A DNA stretch of 55,104 nucleotides from Brevibacterium epidermidis NBRC 14811 (GTDB lineage: Bacteria; Actinomycetota; Actinomycetes; Actinomycetales; Brevibacteriaceae): assembly GCF_001570805.1 (NCBI RefSeq), contig NZ_BCSJ01000007.1, positions 1 through 55,104 on the forward strand, read 5' to 3'. Below, piece by piece: positions 1-8,953 of the stretch. Numbering within the stretch: the stretch's first letter is position 1; the number at the start of each line of letters is the position of its first letter. Made by a program: the position numbers and the translations under genes. Below the pieces are notes generated by a model. The model was given only the letters and a program-made list of their open reading frames with translations, searched no databases and had not been told where the DNA came from.

Positions 1-34
1 CGGCCCAGCAACCTCGCGCGAGGTTGCTGGGCCG
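1..34. terminator. Perfect inverted repeat, probable terminator of the upstream gene
   Basis: Two 17-base arms (CGGCCCAGCAACCTCGC and its exact complement) meet with no unpaired base, giving a very stable GC-rich hairpin. There is no T-run, which is common for actinobacterial terminators. It lies 45 bases before the kinase start and probably ends transcription coming from outside the window, in either direction. Confidence 0.6.
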
Positions 35-66
35 CCGTCAGGTAGTTCGGGGAAGTACAGTTGTAG

Positions 67-72
67 CACAAT
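67..72 (+). promoter_or_regulatory. Candidate -10 box, leaderless kinase transcript
   Basis: CACAAT lies seven bases before the ATG at 80, so transcription would start at or next to the start codon. The same geometry recurs at many genes in this window. No convincing -35 is visible because the terminator-like palindrome lies directly upstream. Confidence 0.3.
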
Positions 73-79
73 AGGGGCC

Positions 80-1498
80 ATGACTTCAGACTTCGACGGA
101 TCGACCGGCGTCCCGTCCCGGGTGTGGAACTTCCTCAGGGGACCGCGCTTCATCGATCTGCCGATCCGTCTGCTCGCCCTCATCATGGGCCTGACGATCC
201 TCGTGCCCGGCTCCTTCGAGATCACCGAACCCCGCTATTCGACGCTGCTCATCCTCGCCTACGGACTCATCGTCTTAGCCAGCTTCCTGCCGCTGAGCAT
301 CGTCATCGCAACGACCGGTCTGGGCATCGGATTCTCCATGCTCTACCCGGATCTCGAGAACATGTTCCCCGAGGCGCTCATCCTCGCCACCGCGGTCCTC
401 ATCAGCCGCCGCCGCTGGATCGGCTTCGCCCTCGGCACCATCGGACTGGCCGTCTACCTCGGCGTCTCGACCCGGCTCGGATCCTATGACGCCGGCTTCG
501 AAGGACTCACCGACTTAGGCTACGGCTGGCTGACCTACTCGATCCTCGGTCTGTGCGCATCCTTCGTCGAGGCCCGTATCCGCAGCGAGATCGACCGCCG
601 CGAACGTGCCGCAGTCGAACACCAGAAGTCCCTCGATGCCATGCGTGCCCGCTTCACCAGCGACATGCACGACACCATCTCGCACTCGCTGACCACCGAG
701 TCCGCGATCATCCGCACCCTGGCGAGGGAAAGCGATTCCGAGTCCGCGGACCGCCTCCTCGCCGAGCTGGCGCTGGTCAACGCCGAAGCCACCAAGCGAC
801 TCCGGCAGCTGGTGACGAGCCTGAGCAAGTGGGAGACCGAAAGCTGCACCGGGGACTCCGCGACCTCCCGGATCCGATTCCGCGCCGAGGCGGAGCAGCT
901 GACGACCGCGATCGAAGACGGGTGCGCGGCCGGTTCCGTTCCGCTGACCACCGAACTCTCCCCGCTGCCGACCCATGCGACCGGCACCATGTCACACCAT
1001 TTCCGGGCCGTCATGCTCGAGCTCGCCACGAACGTCATCCGCTACTCCGTCCCCGGCACCCCCGCCACCCTCGTCGTCGAAATGCGAGACGGCAGCGGCA
1101 GCCGAGCCGAACTGCTCTGCCGCAGCACGAACGCATCCCCGACCACGTTGACTCAGGCCCCGCGGTCGTTGTCGCGCCGTGCCAGGGCCGTGGGCGGCGT
1201 CTGCCGGGTGGGCGCGGATGACCAGAAGAGAACCGTCGTCGAGGTGGCCCTGCCGATCCGTTTCATCTCCGGTTCCGTGTCGGCTGCCTCCGACGAAGCC
1301 ATGATCGACGTCGTCGATGACGACTTCGACGCCAGCCCCGAGGCGGCCGGTGCGACGACAGCGTCCGTTCCGATCACTGGGCCCGCCAGCTCCGCTGACT
1401 CCGGCACTGCTGTCTCCGCCGACGCTGCTGACGGGAAGACCGACCTCAGCACCGACGACCGCCGCACGAAGGGCGACCGAGACAAGGTCGACGCCTGA
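80..1498 (+). CDS. Two-component sensor histidine kinase, NarL/DesK type
   Basis: A 472-residue membrane histidine kinase. Residues about 27-165 are hydrophobic and form roughly five or six transmembrane helices with no large extracellular sensor domain. The dimerisation helix follows with the HisKA_3-type motif MHDTISHSLT; His197 is the predicted phosphorylation site. A short HATPase domain with an N-box-like ELATNVIRYS stretch lies near 325-335, and its glycine boxes are poorly recognisable. The last 65 or so residues are an Asp/Ala/Ser/Thr-rich tail unlikely to be catalytic. The stop overlaps the next start (TGATG), so kinase and regulator are co-translated. The stimulus cannot be read from the sequence. 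Confidence 0.9.
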   Translation: MTSDFDGSTGVPSRVWNFLRGPRFIDLPIRLLALIMGLTILVPGSFEITEPRYSTLLILAYGLIVLASFLPLSIVIATTGLGIGFSMLYPDLENMFPEALILATAVLISRRRWIGFALGTIGLAVYLGVSTRLGSYDAGFEGLTDLGYGWLTYSILGLCASFVEARIRSEIDRRERAAVEHQKSLDAMRARFTSDMHDTISHSLTTESAIIRTLARESDSESADRLLAELALVNAEATKRLRQLVTSLSKWETESCTGDSATSRIRFRAEAEQLTTAIEDGCAAGSVPLTTELSPLPTHATGTMSHHFRAVMLELATNVIRYSVPGTPATLVVEMRDGSGSRAELLCRSTNASPTTLTQAPRSLSRRARAVGGVCRVGADDQKRTVVEVALPIRFISGSVSAASDEAMIDVVDDDFDASPEAAGATTASVPITGPASSADSGTAVSADAADGKTDLSTDDRRTKGDRDKVDA

Positions 1499-2232
1499 TG
1501 ACGTCGCGCCCATACACGGTCTCGGACGCGACTCCGGCGACCGCTCAGTCGACCAGTAAAGTCATGACCTCGGAATCCACCGACCGCACTTCCGTCCTCG
1601 TCGTCGATGACGATTCGTGGACGACGCGGGCGGTCGGAGCGGCGCTGACTGATGCGGGTTCCTTCCGTGTGCTCGACCCCGTCCACTCCGGCGAGGAGGC
1701 CATCGCTGCCTTCGACGCCGAGCGTCCCGACCTCGTCCTCATGGACGTCAACATGCCGCCGGGAATGAGCGGCGTCGATGCGACGGCGGCGATCATCGAC
1801 CTCGACCCCGACGCCCGAGTCGTGCTCCTGACGACCGTGTCGCCCGGGCCCGGAATCGCCCGCGGGCTCGAGGCCGGAGCACATGCCGTTCTCAACAAGA
1901 CGGCAGGGGAGAGGGAACTCGTCTCGATCGTGCGGGCCGCCTCGGCGGGGGAGAGCCCAGAGCTGCTCAGAGGACTGGCCGAGGACATCGTCATCAGCGG
2001 TGACCAGCTGCCCGACGCTCCCGAGGCGGCTCCGCAGCTGACCGCACGCGAGATGGATCTGCTCACCCTGCTCTGCCAGGGCCACGGCTACGAGGAGATC
2101 GCCGCCGCCCAATCGGTGGCCATGTCCACCGTGAAATCGCACGCGCGCAACCTGCGCATCAAACTGGGCGCGCGCAACCTCGCTCAGCTCGTCGTCCGCG
2201 CGCTGCAGTTCAAATTCTTCTCCCCGGAATGA
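1498..2232 (+). CDS. Response regulator, NarL/LuxR family
   Basis: A 244-residue DNA-binding response regulator and partner of the preceding kinase. The receiver domain (about residues 32-150) has the acidic pair in VLVVDDD and the phosphoacceptor Asp83 in LVLMDVNMP. A LuxR-type helix-turn-helix (about 180-235) carries the family pattern LTAREMDLL and STVKSHARNLRIKLG. The ATG at 1498 overlaps the kinase stop; an in-frame ATG at 1564 would remove a 22-residue unconserved leader and is an equally good start. Target genes are unknown, but the next plus-strand genes are candidates by proximity. Confidence 0.9.
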   Translation: MTSRPYTVSDATPATAQSTSKVMTSESTDRTSVLVVDDDSWTTRAVGAALTDAGSFRVLDPVHSGEEAIAAFDAERPDLVLMDVNMPPGMSGVDATAAIIDLDPDARVVLLTTVSPGPGIARGLEAGAHAVLNKTAGERELVSIVRAASAGESPELLRGLAEDIVISGDQLPDAPEAAPQLTAREMDLLTLLCQGHGYEEIAAAQSVAMSTVKSHARNLRIKLGARNLAQLVVRALQFKFFSPE

Positions 2233-2297
2233 CCCATCCCCACCGAGGCGGCCGGTCACGTTGAAGCAAGCCCTCCCGACCGCGTGCAGTCGTTGAC

Positions 2298-2303
2298 TAC
2301 AGT
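2298..2303 (+). promoter_or_regulatory. Candidate leaderless -10 box for the PucR gene
   Basis: TACAGT is followed by exactly six bases and then the ATG at 2310, placing the transcription start at the start codon. The GGGAG between them is too close to the ATG to be a normal ribosome site. Confidence 0.4.
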
Positions 2304-2309
2304 GGGAGC

Positions 2310-4208
2310 ATGACCGAGACCGCGAGCCCGCCACTGTCCCGCCTCATCCGGGACACGGAGGGGCTCCTCCTGCCGTTGACCGAAATGGCTGACGACGTCG
2401 CGATCACTCGCGTCGAATTCGGGTTCGATCTGCCGAAGGCGCCCACCGATTCGTCGGCCGCACCGCACACAGGGCCGCACACCGCTTCACCCGCCGAGGC
2501 GGCCGGCCGCGCTTCCCTGGCCGGCACCGTCGTCCTCGCCACCGAACCGGTGCGCAGCCCTGCCGGACTCGATGCCGTGCTGAGCGCCCATGCGGGAGCC
2601 GCCGCCCTCGTCGTTCCGCCCGGAACGCACAGCCACCTCGGCGATGGGGTCGACCTGCGGGGGACCACGGGCGAGGTTCCGGTCCTCCTCGAACGCTCAC
2701 CCCATGTGACCTGGTCGGAGATCCTCGTGCATCTGCGGCAGCTCACCGAAGGTGCGACGAGCGCCCTGGCCTGGCCCGACGTCGACGATCTGAGCGCTCT
2801 GGCTGCCGTCATCGCCGAAACCACGGGTGCATCGATCACGATCGAAGACCCGACCTCGCGTGTGCTCGCTCATGCCAACCTCGGCGACGAACTCGATGAG
2901 ATCCGACGCGAGACGATCCTGTCCGGGGCCATCCCCGACTGGCGGATCGCCGAGCTCGAGGAATCCGGATTCCTCGACACGATCCGCCGTTCGACCGACG
3001 TCGTCGAACGCCCTGCCGAAGGCACGTCACCGGCCCGGTCGGTCATCGCTCTGCGCAGCGAAGGTGAGCTCATCGGCACGATCTGGGCTGCCTACCCGGC
3101 CGAGGTCGACCCGGAACCGCTGCGCGAGGTGCTGCGTGACGCCGCCCGCGCGGCCCTGCCCGTGATGCTGCGGACCCTGCGCCGGTCACCGTTCGAGAAG
3201 CGCATCCGCCGGGAGGCGCTCGGCGCGATCCTCGCCGGTTCGGCCGACCTCGGGCCGTCGGCGACCCTGCTGTCGCTGCCGTTCTCCGGCAGCTTCTGCG
3301 TCCTTGCCTTCACCGAAGTGGCCCCCGACAGAGAGCCCGTCCTGCGGTTCCATCTGCGGGCCGCCTTCGCCGATGCCGTGCTCGCGCACGTGAGCTCCGC
3401 AGGCGCGGGTCCTGCAGGTGCGGGGCAGTCCCGTGCCGGTTCAGCTTCTATCGGTCCTGCAGGTGCCGTCTCCGCGCATGCCGGCGCGGGCCGAGCAGCC
3501 GCCGGAGAGCGAGTGCACCTCGCGGCATTGGTGCAGATGAGCGAGCCGACGAGTGCCGATCAGGTGCGCGATCACGTGATCGCCGCCCTGCGCAGGTCCC
3601 TGCCGAAGACGGAGACTCTGTGCTTCGGAGTCGGCACACCGGTCGACCGGCTCGATGCCGTGCATCGATCGTGGACCGAAGCTGCATACGTCGTCGACGC
3701 TGTGCAGAGCAGCACCGAAGACGACGGTGGTGCGAACGACGATGACGGCGAAGAGACCGCGAGCCGGAAGCGTTCGGGTACGTATGGAAGTCAGGGTGCC
3801 CACGGCCGGATCGTCGGCGCGACGATCCGCGACGTCGCTGCGAGAGTCGTCGGTCTGCAGGTCGCCGATGTGCTGCTGTCCGCGGACGACCAGTCGATCG
3901 GTGGAGGTCGAGTGCCTGTGGGCCAGCGAGGTTCTGCGGATCAGCGGGGTCCCGGCGGCGGAGTCCTCGCCCCGGCACAGGCCCTGGCCGCTCACGACGA
4001 ACTGCACAACGGCAGCCTGCTCGAAACCCTGCGCGTCTACTTCGCCACGGTCGGCAACTCGGCCGAGGCATCCCGCCGACTGCATGTGCACACGAACTCG
4101 CTGCGACACCGTCTCGGTCGCATCGAAGAGATCACCGGACTCTCGACAGCGGAGCCGGCCGACAGGCTCTGGCTCGAACTCTCGGTGCTCGCTTTCGACC
4201 GGTCGTGA
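2310..4208 (+). CDS. PucR-family transcriptional regulator
   Basis: A 632-residue regulator. The N-terminal half contains a purine-catabolism-regulator-like sensory region. The C-terminus (about 570-625) is the PucR helix-turn-helix: LLETLRVYFATVGN then ASRRLHVHTNSLRHRLGRIEEITGL. Residues about 365-395 are a Gly/Ala/Ser-rich low-complexity linker, and a second acidic linker lies near 470-490. Members usually activate nitrogen or amino-acid catabolic genes next to them. Here it sits directly before the decarboxylase and peptide transporter in the same direction, so it probably controls that island; this is inference from position. Confidence 0.85.
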   Translation: MTETASPPLSRLIRDTEGLLLPLTEMADDVAITRVEFGFDLPKAPTDSSAAPHTGPHTASPAEAAGRASLAGTVVLATEPVRSPAGLDAVLSAHAGAAALVVPPGTHSHLGDGVDLRGTTGEVPVLLERSPHVTWSEILVHLRQLTEGATSALAWPDVDDLSALAAVIAETTGASITIEDPTSRVLAHANLGDELDEIRRETILSGAIPDWRIAELEESGFLDTIRRSTDVVERPAEGTSPARSVIALRSEGELIGTIWAAYPAEVDPEPLREVLRDAARAALPVMLRTLRRSPFEKRIRREALGAILAGSADLGPSATLLSLPFSGSFCVLAFTEVAPDREPVLRFHLRAAFADAVLAHVSSAGAGPAGAGQSRAGSASIGPAGAVSAHAGAGRAAAGERVHLAALVQMSEPTSADQVRDHVIAALRRSLPKTETLCFGVGTPVDRLDAVHRSWTEAAYVVDAVQSSTEDDGGANDDDGEETASRKRSGTYGSQGAHGRIVGATIRDVAARVVGLQVADVLLSADDQSIGGGRVPVGQRGSADQRGPGGGVLAPAQALAAHDELHNGSLLETLRVYFATVGNSAEASRRLHVHTNSLRHRLGRIEEITGLSTAEPADRLWLELSVLAFDRS

Positions 4209-4306
4209 GAAACCTACAACCAGCGTTGGCGAAGATTGGCGAATAATCGTCCGTCCTCCGAGGTCAGCCGTCCTAAAGTGACAACAGATCTCAAACAAAG
4301 GACGTT

Positions 4307-5794
4307 ATGCCCAGTCACCACCATGCGATTCCGAACCGTCGCACCCGCGCCATCCGAGCCATCGCAGAGAACAGCGCTCCGCCCGCCGACTCTGCCGTTT
4401 CCGTGCAGTCCTCCTCCGCGCCCACACGGTCGGACGCCGTTTCCACACAGTCAGCCGCCGTCCCCGCGCTGACCGACGATGCCGCAGTGCTCGGACTCAT
4501 GGATCTCGACTGGGTCGACACGGCCTTCGAACGGCTGACCTCGGCATTCGCATCGGATCACGAAGTGCTCCACGCAGTGGCCTGCAAGGCAGTGCCGCTG
4601 CCATCGCTGCTGAGCCGCTATGCCGAAATGGGAGCCGGCTGCGAAGTCGCCAGCCCCGGTGAACTCGAACTCGCCCTCTCGGCCGGATTCGCCCCCGAAC
4701 GCATCGTCTTCGACTCACCGGCCAAGACCTGGGCCGAATTGAACCGGGCCGTCAACCTCGGTGTCTCGATCAACGTCGACAACTTCGACGAACTCGCCCG
4801 CCTCGACACGATCTTGACGGACGGGAACAGCGCGACTGCCACGGCCGCCTCGGCGAGGATCGGGGTCCGGATCAATCCGCAGTCGGGCACGGGCCTGATC
4901 GGTGCCCTGAGCACCGCCACACAAACCTCGAAATTCGGTATCGGCCTCGCCGACTCGGGCTCTCGCGAAGCCCTCATCGAGGCCTTTCTGGCTCGCCCGT
5001 GGCTGAACCAGATCCACGTCCACTCGGGGTCGCAGGGCATCAGCCTCGACAAGGCCGCCGTCGGAATCCGCGCCGCCGTCGACCTCGCCGAGGAGATCAA
5101 CTCCCGCGCCTCGGCCCGCCGGATCACGCGCATCGACATCGGCGGGGGACTGTCGGTGAACTTCGACGGCGAGGACATCGCTCCGACCTTCGCCGACTAC
5201 CGCGCGGTGCTCGAGGAGCAGGTGCCGGGCCTGTTCGACTTCGACATCGTCACCGAATTCGGCCGCGCCCTCCTCGCCAAGGCCGGCACCGTCCTCACCC
5301 GCGTCGAATACGCGAAGACCACCGGCGGGCGCCGCATCGCCATGACCCAGGCCGGCGTCCAGGTCGCCACCCGCACCGCCTATGCCCCGAACGACTGGCC
5401 CCTGCGGATCCTGCCGTTCACCCCGGACGGGAACCCCAAGATCGCCGAGGCGGCCGACTCCGAAATCGTCCCGACCGACGTCGCCGGTCCCGCCTGCTTC
5501 TCCGGAGATCTCCTGGCCCGGGATCGGATGCTGCCGCGCCTCGACGCGGGCGACCTCGTCGCCGTGCCCGAGACGGGCGCCTACTACTTCTCGAACCCGT
5601 TCTCCTACAACCTGCTCCCGCGTGTGCCCATCTTCGGCTATCGCACCGCACCCGACGGCGGCACGGAGTTCTTCCTCATCCGCCGCGGGCAGACGATCGC
5701 CGAAGTCCTCGCCGAGGCGGGGGAGACCGAACTGCGCGCGCTGAGTCCGGACAGGGGTGACTTCGCTGCCGAACCCATTGCGCAAGGCAGCTGA
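4307..5794 (+). CDS. Fold-type III PLP-dependent decarboxylase (LysA/Orn-DAP-Arg family)
   Basis: A 495-residue alanine-racemase-fold enzyme related to diaminopimelate and ornithine decarboxylases. The PLP lysine is Lys94 in HAVACKA. Other family features are the GAGCEVASPGEL helix, HSGSQG near 240, the phosphate-binding IDIGGGLS near 280, the GPACFSGDLL cysteine loop near 398 and the C-terminal GAYYFSNPFSYN. A roughly 55-residue disordered N-terminus is extra. The start has a good ribosome site (AAAGGACGTT-ATG). It is probably not the housekeeping lysA; it lies between a PucR regulator and a peptide transporter, suggesting catabolism of an imported amino acid such as diaminopimelate or a D-amino acid. 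The substrate is not decided by sequence. Confidence 0.8.
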   Translation: MPSHHHAIPNRRTRAIRAIAENSAPPADSAVSVQSSSAPTRSDAVSTQSAAVPALTDDAAVLGLMDLDWVDTAFERLTSAFASDHEVLHAVACKAVPLPSLLSRYAEMGAGCEVASPGELELALSAGFAPERIVFDSPAKTWAELNRAVNLGVSINVDNFDELARLDTILTDGNSATATAASARIGVRINPQSGTGLIGALSTATQTSKFGIGLADSGSREALIEAFLARPWLNQIHVHSGSQGISLDKAAVGIRAAVDLAEEINSRASARRITRIDIGGGLSVNFDGEDIAPTFADYRAVLEEQVPGLFDFDIVTEFGRALLAKAGTVLTRVEYAKTTGGRRIAMTQAGVQVATRTAYAPNDWPLRILPFTPDGNPKIAEAADSEIVPTDVAGPACFSGDLLARDRMLPRLDAGDLVAVPETGAYYFSNPFSYNLLPRVPIFGYRTAPDGGTEFFLIRRGQTIAEVLAEAGETELRALSPDRGDFAAEPIAQGS

Positions 5795-5901
5795 TTTCGA
5801 GCCGCCTGTGGCATCTGCACAGTGACCGGCAAGCATATTTGTGTGTTGTTGTGCCGTTTTCACGTCACTTCGAACGTAGAGTGATGGAGAACACATCTGT
5901 C

Positions 5902-5937
5902 CTGACCCGGGGGAACATCCCGATTCGCCCGGGTCAG
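5902..5937 (+). repeat. 10-bp inverted repeat before the peptide-binding protein gene
   Basis: CTGACCCGGG (5902-5911) and its exact complement CCCGGGTCAG (5928-5937) are separated by 16 bases. The right arm runs directly into the AGGGGA ribosome site of the start at 5948. It can act as an operator or as an mRNA hairpin next to the ribosome site. Confidence 0.5.
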
Positions 5938-5947
5938 GGGAGCACAA

Positions 5948-7798
5948 GTGAATCACCGCACGAGAAGAAAGACAAAGATGTTCACTTCACACTCAATGCG
6001 CAGAGGCTGGCAACGGTGCCTGGCCGGAGTCGCAGCACTGGCCCTTGCCGGATCGATGGCCACCTCCCCGGCGCAGGCCGCCACCTCGGAAGCTCCGGCC
6101 TCCGACAACGTGCTGCGGATCGCTACCGACGGATTCATCGACTCCTTCAACCCATTCACCTCCTTCTACCTCGTGCCGACGAACACTTTCCGGTACATGT
6201 ACGAGAACCTCGTGGCCAACGACGCCAAGGACGGCTCGGTCACCGAGGGACTCGCCACCGAATGGAACACGGACTCCGAGGGCAAGGTCTGGACCTACAC
6301 GATCCGTCCGGACATGAAGTGGTCCGATGGTGAACCGCTGACGGCGAAGGACGTCGCCTGGACCTACAACCAGATGATGGAGAAGGAAGAGATGGCGGTG
6401 GCCAACGGCAGCCTCGTCGAGAACTTCGACAAGGTCGAGGCCCCCGATGACGGCACCGTCAAGATCACCCTGAAGAAGCCGCAGGCGAACAACCCCGGCC
6501 AGGAGATCCCCGTCGTGCCCGAGCACGTGTGGTCGAAGGTCGACAAGCCCGGCGAATTCAAGAATGACAAGAAGTCCGTCGGCTCGGGACCGTTCCAGCT
6601 CGAGAGCTACGAAGCGAACAAGTCGATCACGCTCAAGGCGAACCCGAACTTCTGGCGCGGCAAGCCGAAGCTCGACGAGATTCAGTACCGCTACTACACG
6701 AACTCCGACGCCCAGGTGCAGGCGATCCGCTCCGGCGAAGTCGACTTCATCACCGGGCTCAGCCCCGACCAGTTCACGGCGCTGGAGGATGCGGACAACG
6801 TCGAACTCAATGACGGCAACGGCCGCCGCTTCAACGGAATCTCCATCAACTCGGGAATCGCCGACTCGAAGGACAAAGAATTCGGCACCGGGCACGAGGC
6901 GCTGAAGGACAAGAAGGTCCGCCAGGCCATCCGTGCCGGCATCGACTCCGAGACCCTGCGCAAACAGGTCATGCAGGACTATGCGCAGCCGGCCACGAGC
7001 TTCATCCCAGCCGTCTACCCTGACTGGGCACTCAAGTCCGACAACCCCGTCATCAGCGGATTCGACGTCAAGAAGGCGAAGAAGCTCCTCGACGACGCCG
7101 GCTGGAAGGAAGGATCCGACGGCATCCGCGAGAAGGACGGTGAGAAGCTCGAGCTGCGTTTCCTCACCGATGCCGATATTCCGACCGAGCAGAGCACCGC
7201 GAAGTTCCTGAAGCCGTGGATGAAGGACATCGGCATCGACCTGAAGAACGAATCGACCGATGCCGATACCGAGTCCGAGCGCACCACCAAGGGCGACTAC
7301 GACATGTACTTCTCCGGCTGGTCGATCAACCCCGATCCCGACTATCAGCTGAGCATCAACACCTGCGGCCAGCGCCCCGATGCCGAAGGCAACGGCGGCA
7401 CCAGCCAGGACGGTTGGTGCAACAAGGAATTCGACAAGCTCTACAAGGCTCAGCACGTCGAACTCGATCAGGCCAAGCGACAGGACCTCGTGCAGAAGGC
7501 ACTGGCCATCCACTACGAGGAGACCCCCTCGGTGACGCTGTGGTACCCGAACCAGCTCGAGGCCTACCGCTCCGACCGGTTCGATAACTTCACGAAACAG
7601 CCCACTGACGGCGGCGCCATCGCCAACCAGGTCGGCTACTGGGGATACTCCTCGGTCGAACCCGTCAGCGAAGAGGAAGCCACCGGCGGCGGAATGGGCG
7701 CCGGCGGTTGGATCGGCATCGGGGCCGCGGTCATCGTCGTCCTCGGCGGAGGCGGCTGGCTGCTCAGTCGACGCAAGAAGTCCGACGACCGCGAATAG
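5948..7798 (+). CDS. Peptide ABC transporter substrate-binding protein with C-terminal membrane anchor
   Basis: A 616-residue periplasmic-binding-protein family 5 (DppA/OppA-type) receptor. It has a basic N-terminus, a hydrophobic stretch and an Ala-rich cleavage region ending near SPAQAATS, but no lipobox cysteine. The mature part has the family order FIDSFNPFTSF, the TYTIRPDMKWSDGEPLTAKD region and a late PSVTLWYPNQLEAYR. The C-terminus is a glycine-rich spacer, one transmembrane helix and a positive tail (SRRKKSDDRE), so the receptor appears anchored by a C-terminal helix rather than lipid. The GTG start has an AGGGGA site; an ATG at 5978 is the alternative. It is the first gene of the transporter operon. 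Confidence 0.9.
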   Translation: MNHRTRRKTKMFTSHSMRRGWQRCLAGVAALALAGSMATSPAQAATSEAPASDNVLRIATDGFIDSFNPFTSFYLVPTNTFRYMYENLVANDAKDGSVTEGLATEWNTDSEGKVWTYTIRPDMKWSDGEPLTAKDVAWTYNQMMEKEEMAVANGSLVENFDKVEAPDDGTVKITLKKPQANNPGQEIPVVPEHVWSKVDKPGEFKNDKKSVGSGPFQLESYEANKSITLKANPNFWRGKPKLDEIQYRYYTNSDAQVQAIRSGEVDFITGLSPDQFTALEDADNVELNDGNGRRFNGISINSGIADSKDKEFGTGHEALKDKKVRQAIRAGIDSETLRKQVMQDYAQPATSFIPAVYPDWALKSDNPVISGFDVKKAKKLLDDAGWKEGSDGIREKDGEKLELRFLTDADIPTEQSTAKFLKPWMKDIGIDLKNESTDADTESERTTKGDYDMYFSGWSINPDPDYQLSINTCGQRPDAEGNGGTSQDGWCNKEFDKLYKAQHVELDQAKRQDLVQKALAIHYEETPSVTLWYPNQLEAYRSDRFDNFTKQPTDGGAIANQVGYWGYSSVEPVSEEEATGGGMGAGGWIGIGAAVIVVLGGGGWLLSRRKKSDDRE

Positions 7799-7888
7799 TC
7801 CCCACACCCACAGTCCGGGTGCCGCACCTCAAGCACCACCTGCGGCACCCGGACCCTTGGGCCTGTCCCCACCACCTGGAGCACCACA

Positions 7889-8953
7889 GTGAGCACACCC
7901 ACCCACGATCCCCATTCCACGGATTCCACGCAGGCGACCGCGAACGTCGACACCGTCGATATGGACGAGCCACCGGCAGGCGGATCGTTCGCCCGTTACC
8001 TCCTGCGCAAGCTCGGCGGTGCCGCGACGTCGATGGTGCTGGTCATCCTGCTCGGCTTCTTCGCCTTCCGCATGCTGCCCGGCGATCCCGTGCTCAAGAT
8101 CGCGAAGGAACGGCCGATGTCCCCGGCGCAGATCGCCGAACTGCGCAGCCAGTACGGACTCGACAAACCCGTCATCATGCAGTTCTGGGACTACCTCGTC
8201 GGCATCGTCACCGGCGACCTCGGCGAGTCCTACGTGTATCGGAAATCCGTGTCCTCGCTCATCGGCGACTACCTCGGCCCGACTCTGCTGCTCACCGCCA
8301 CCGCGGCCGTCATCGCCATCGTCATGGGCCTGTGGCTCGGACAGCTCTCGGCCTGGCGACGCAATACGCTGTTCGACAAGGTCGCGTCCTCGACCTCGCT
8401 GATCTTCTGGTCCGTGCCCACGTTCTGGCTCGGCCTCATCCTGCTCATGATCTTCGGCGGCACCCTCCAATGGCTGCCCACCGGCGGCATGATCACTCCA
8501 GGTCTCGACCCGTGGTCGCCTGCCGGGATAATCGACGTCATCAAACACCTCATCCTCCCGGTCGTCTCGCTCGTCGCCGTCGTCTATGCACAGTTCCTCA
8601 TGATCATGCGCGCCTCCCTGCTCGAGGAGATGAGCGAGGACTACCTCACGACAGCCCGGGCGAAGGGCCTCACCGAGGATGAGGTCCGCCGCCGTCACGC
8701 CGTGCCCAATGCGCTGCTGCCGACCGTCACCGTCGTCTTCCTCCACATCGGAGGCCTCATCGCCGGCGCCGTCACCGTCGAAGCCGTGTTCTCGTGGCCG
8801 GGGCTGGGCAAACTCACCTTCGAAGCCATCCGCGGCCCCGACCTGCCGCTGCTGCAGGGCACCTTCGTCGTGTTCTCGGCGATCATCATCGTGATGAACC
8901 TCGCCGCCGACATCGTCTACCGATTCCTCGATCCCCGCGTCAGGAGGGCCTGA
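7889..8953 (+). CDS. Peptide ABC transporter permease, DppB type
   Basis: A 354-residue inner-membrane permease of the DppB/OppB family. About 25 unconserved cytoplasmic residues precede TM1 near 45-65. The periplasmic ALRSQYGLDKP-like segment and the EAA coupling loop (about 245-275, RAKGLTEDEVRRRHAVPNAL) are present, followed by the final helices and the conserved end FLDPRVRRA. About six transmembrane helices are visible. Its stop overlaps the next start by one base (TGATG), so it is co-translated with its partner. Confidence 0.92.
   Translation: MSTPTHDPHSTDSTQATANVDTVDMDEPPAGGSFARYLLRKLGGAATSMVLVILLGFFAFRMLPGDPVLKIAKERPMSPAQIAELRSQYGLDKPVIMQFWDYLVGIVTGDLGESYVYRKSVSSLIGDYLGPTLLLTATAAVIAIVMGLWLGQLSAWRRNTLFDKVASSTSLIFWSVPTFWLGLILLMIFGGTLQWLPTGGMITPGLDPWSPAGIIDVIKHLILPVVSLVAVVYAQFLMIMRASLLEEMSEDYLTTARAKGLTEDEVRRRHAVPNALLPTVTVVFLHIGGLIAGAVTVEAVFSWPGLGKLTFEAIRGPDLPLLQGTFVVFSAIIIVMNLAADIVYRFLDPRVRRA

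Noticed and set aside
4307..5794. Housekeeping diaminopimelate decarboxylase LysA
   Set aside because: It shares the fold, but has an extra N-terminal region and sits in a catabolic island next to PucR rather than beside argS or homoserine genes.
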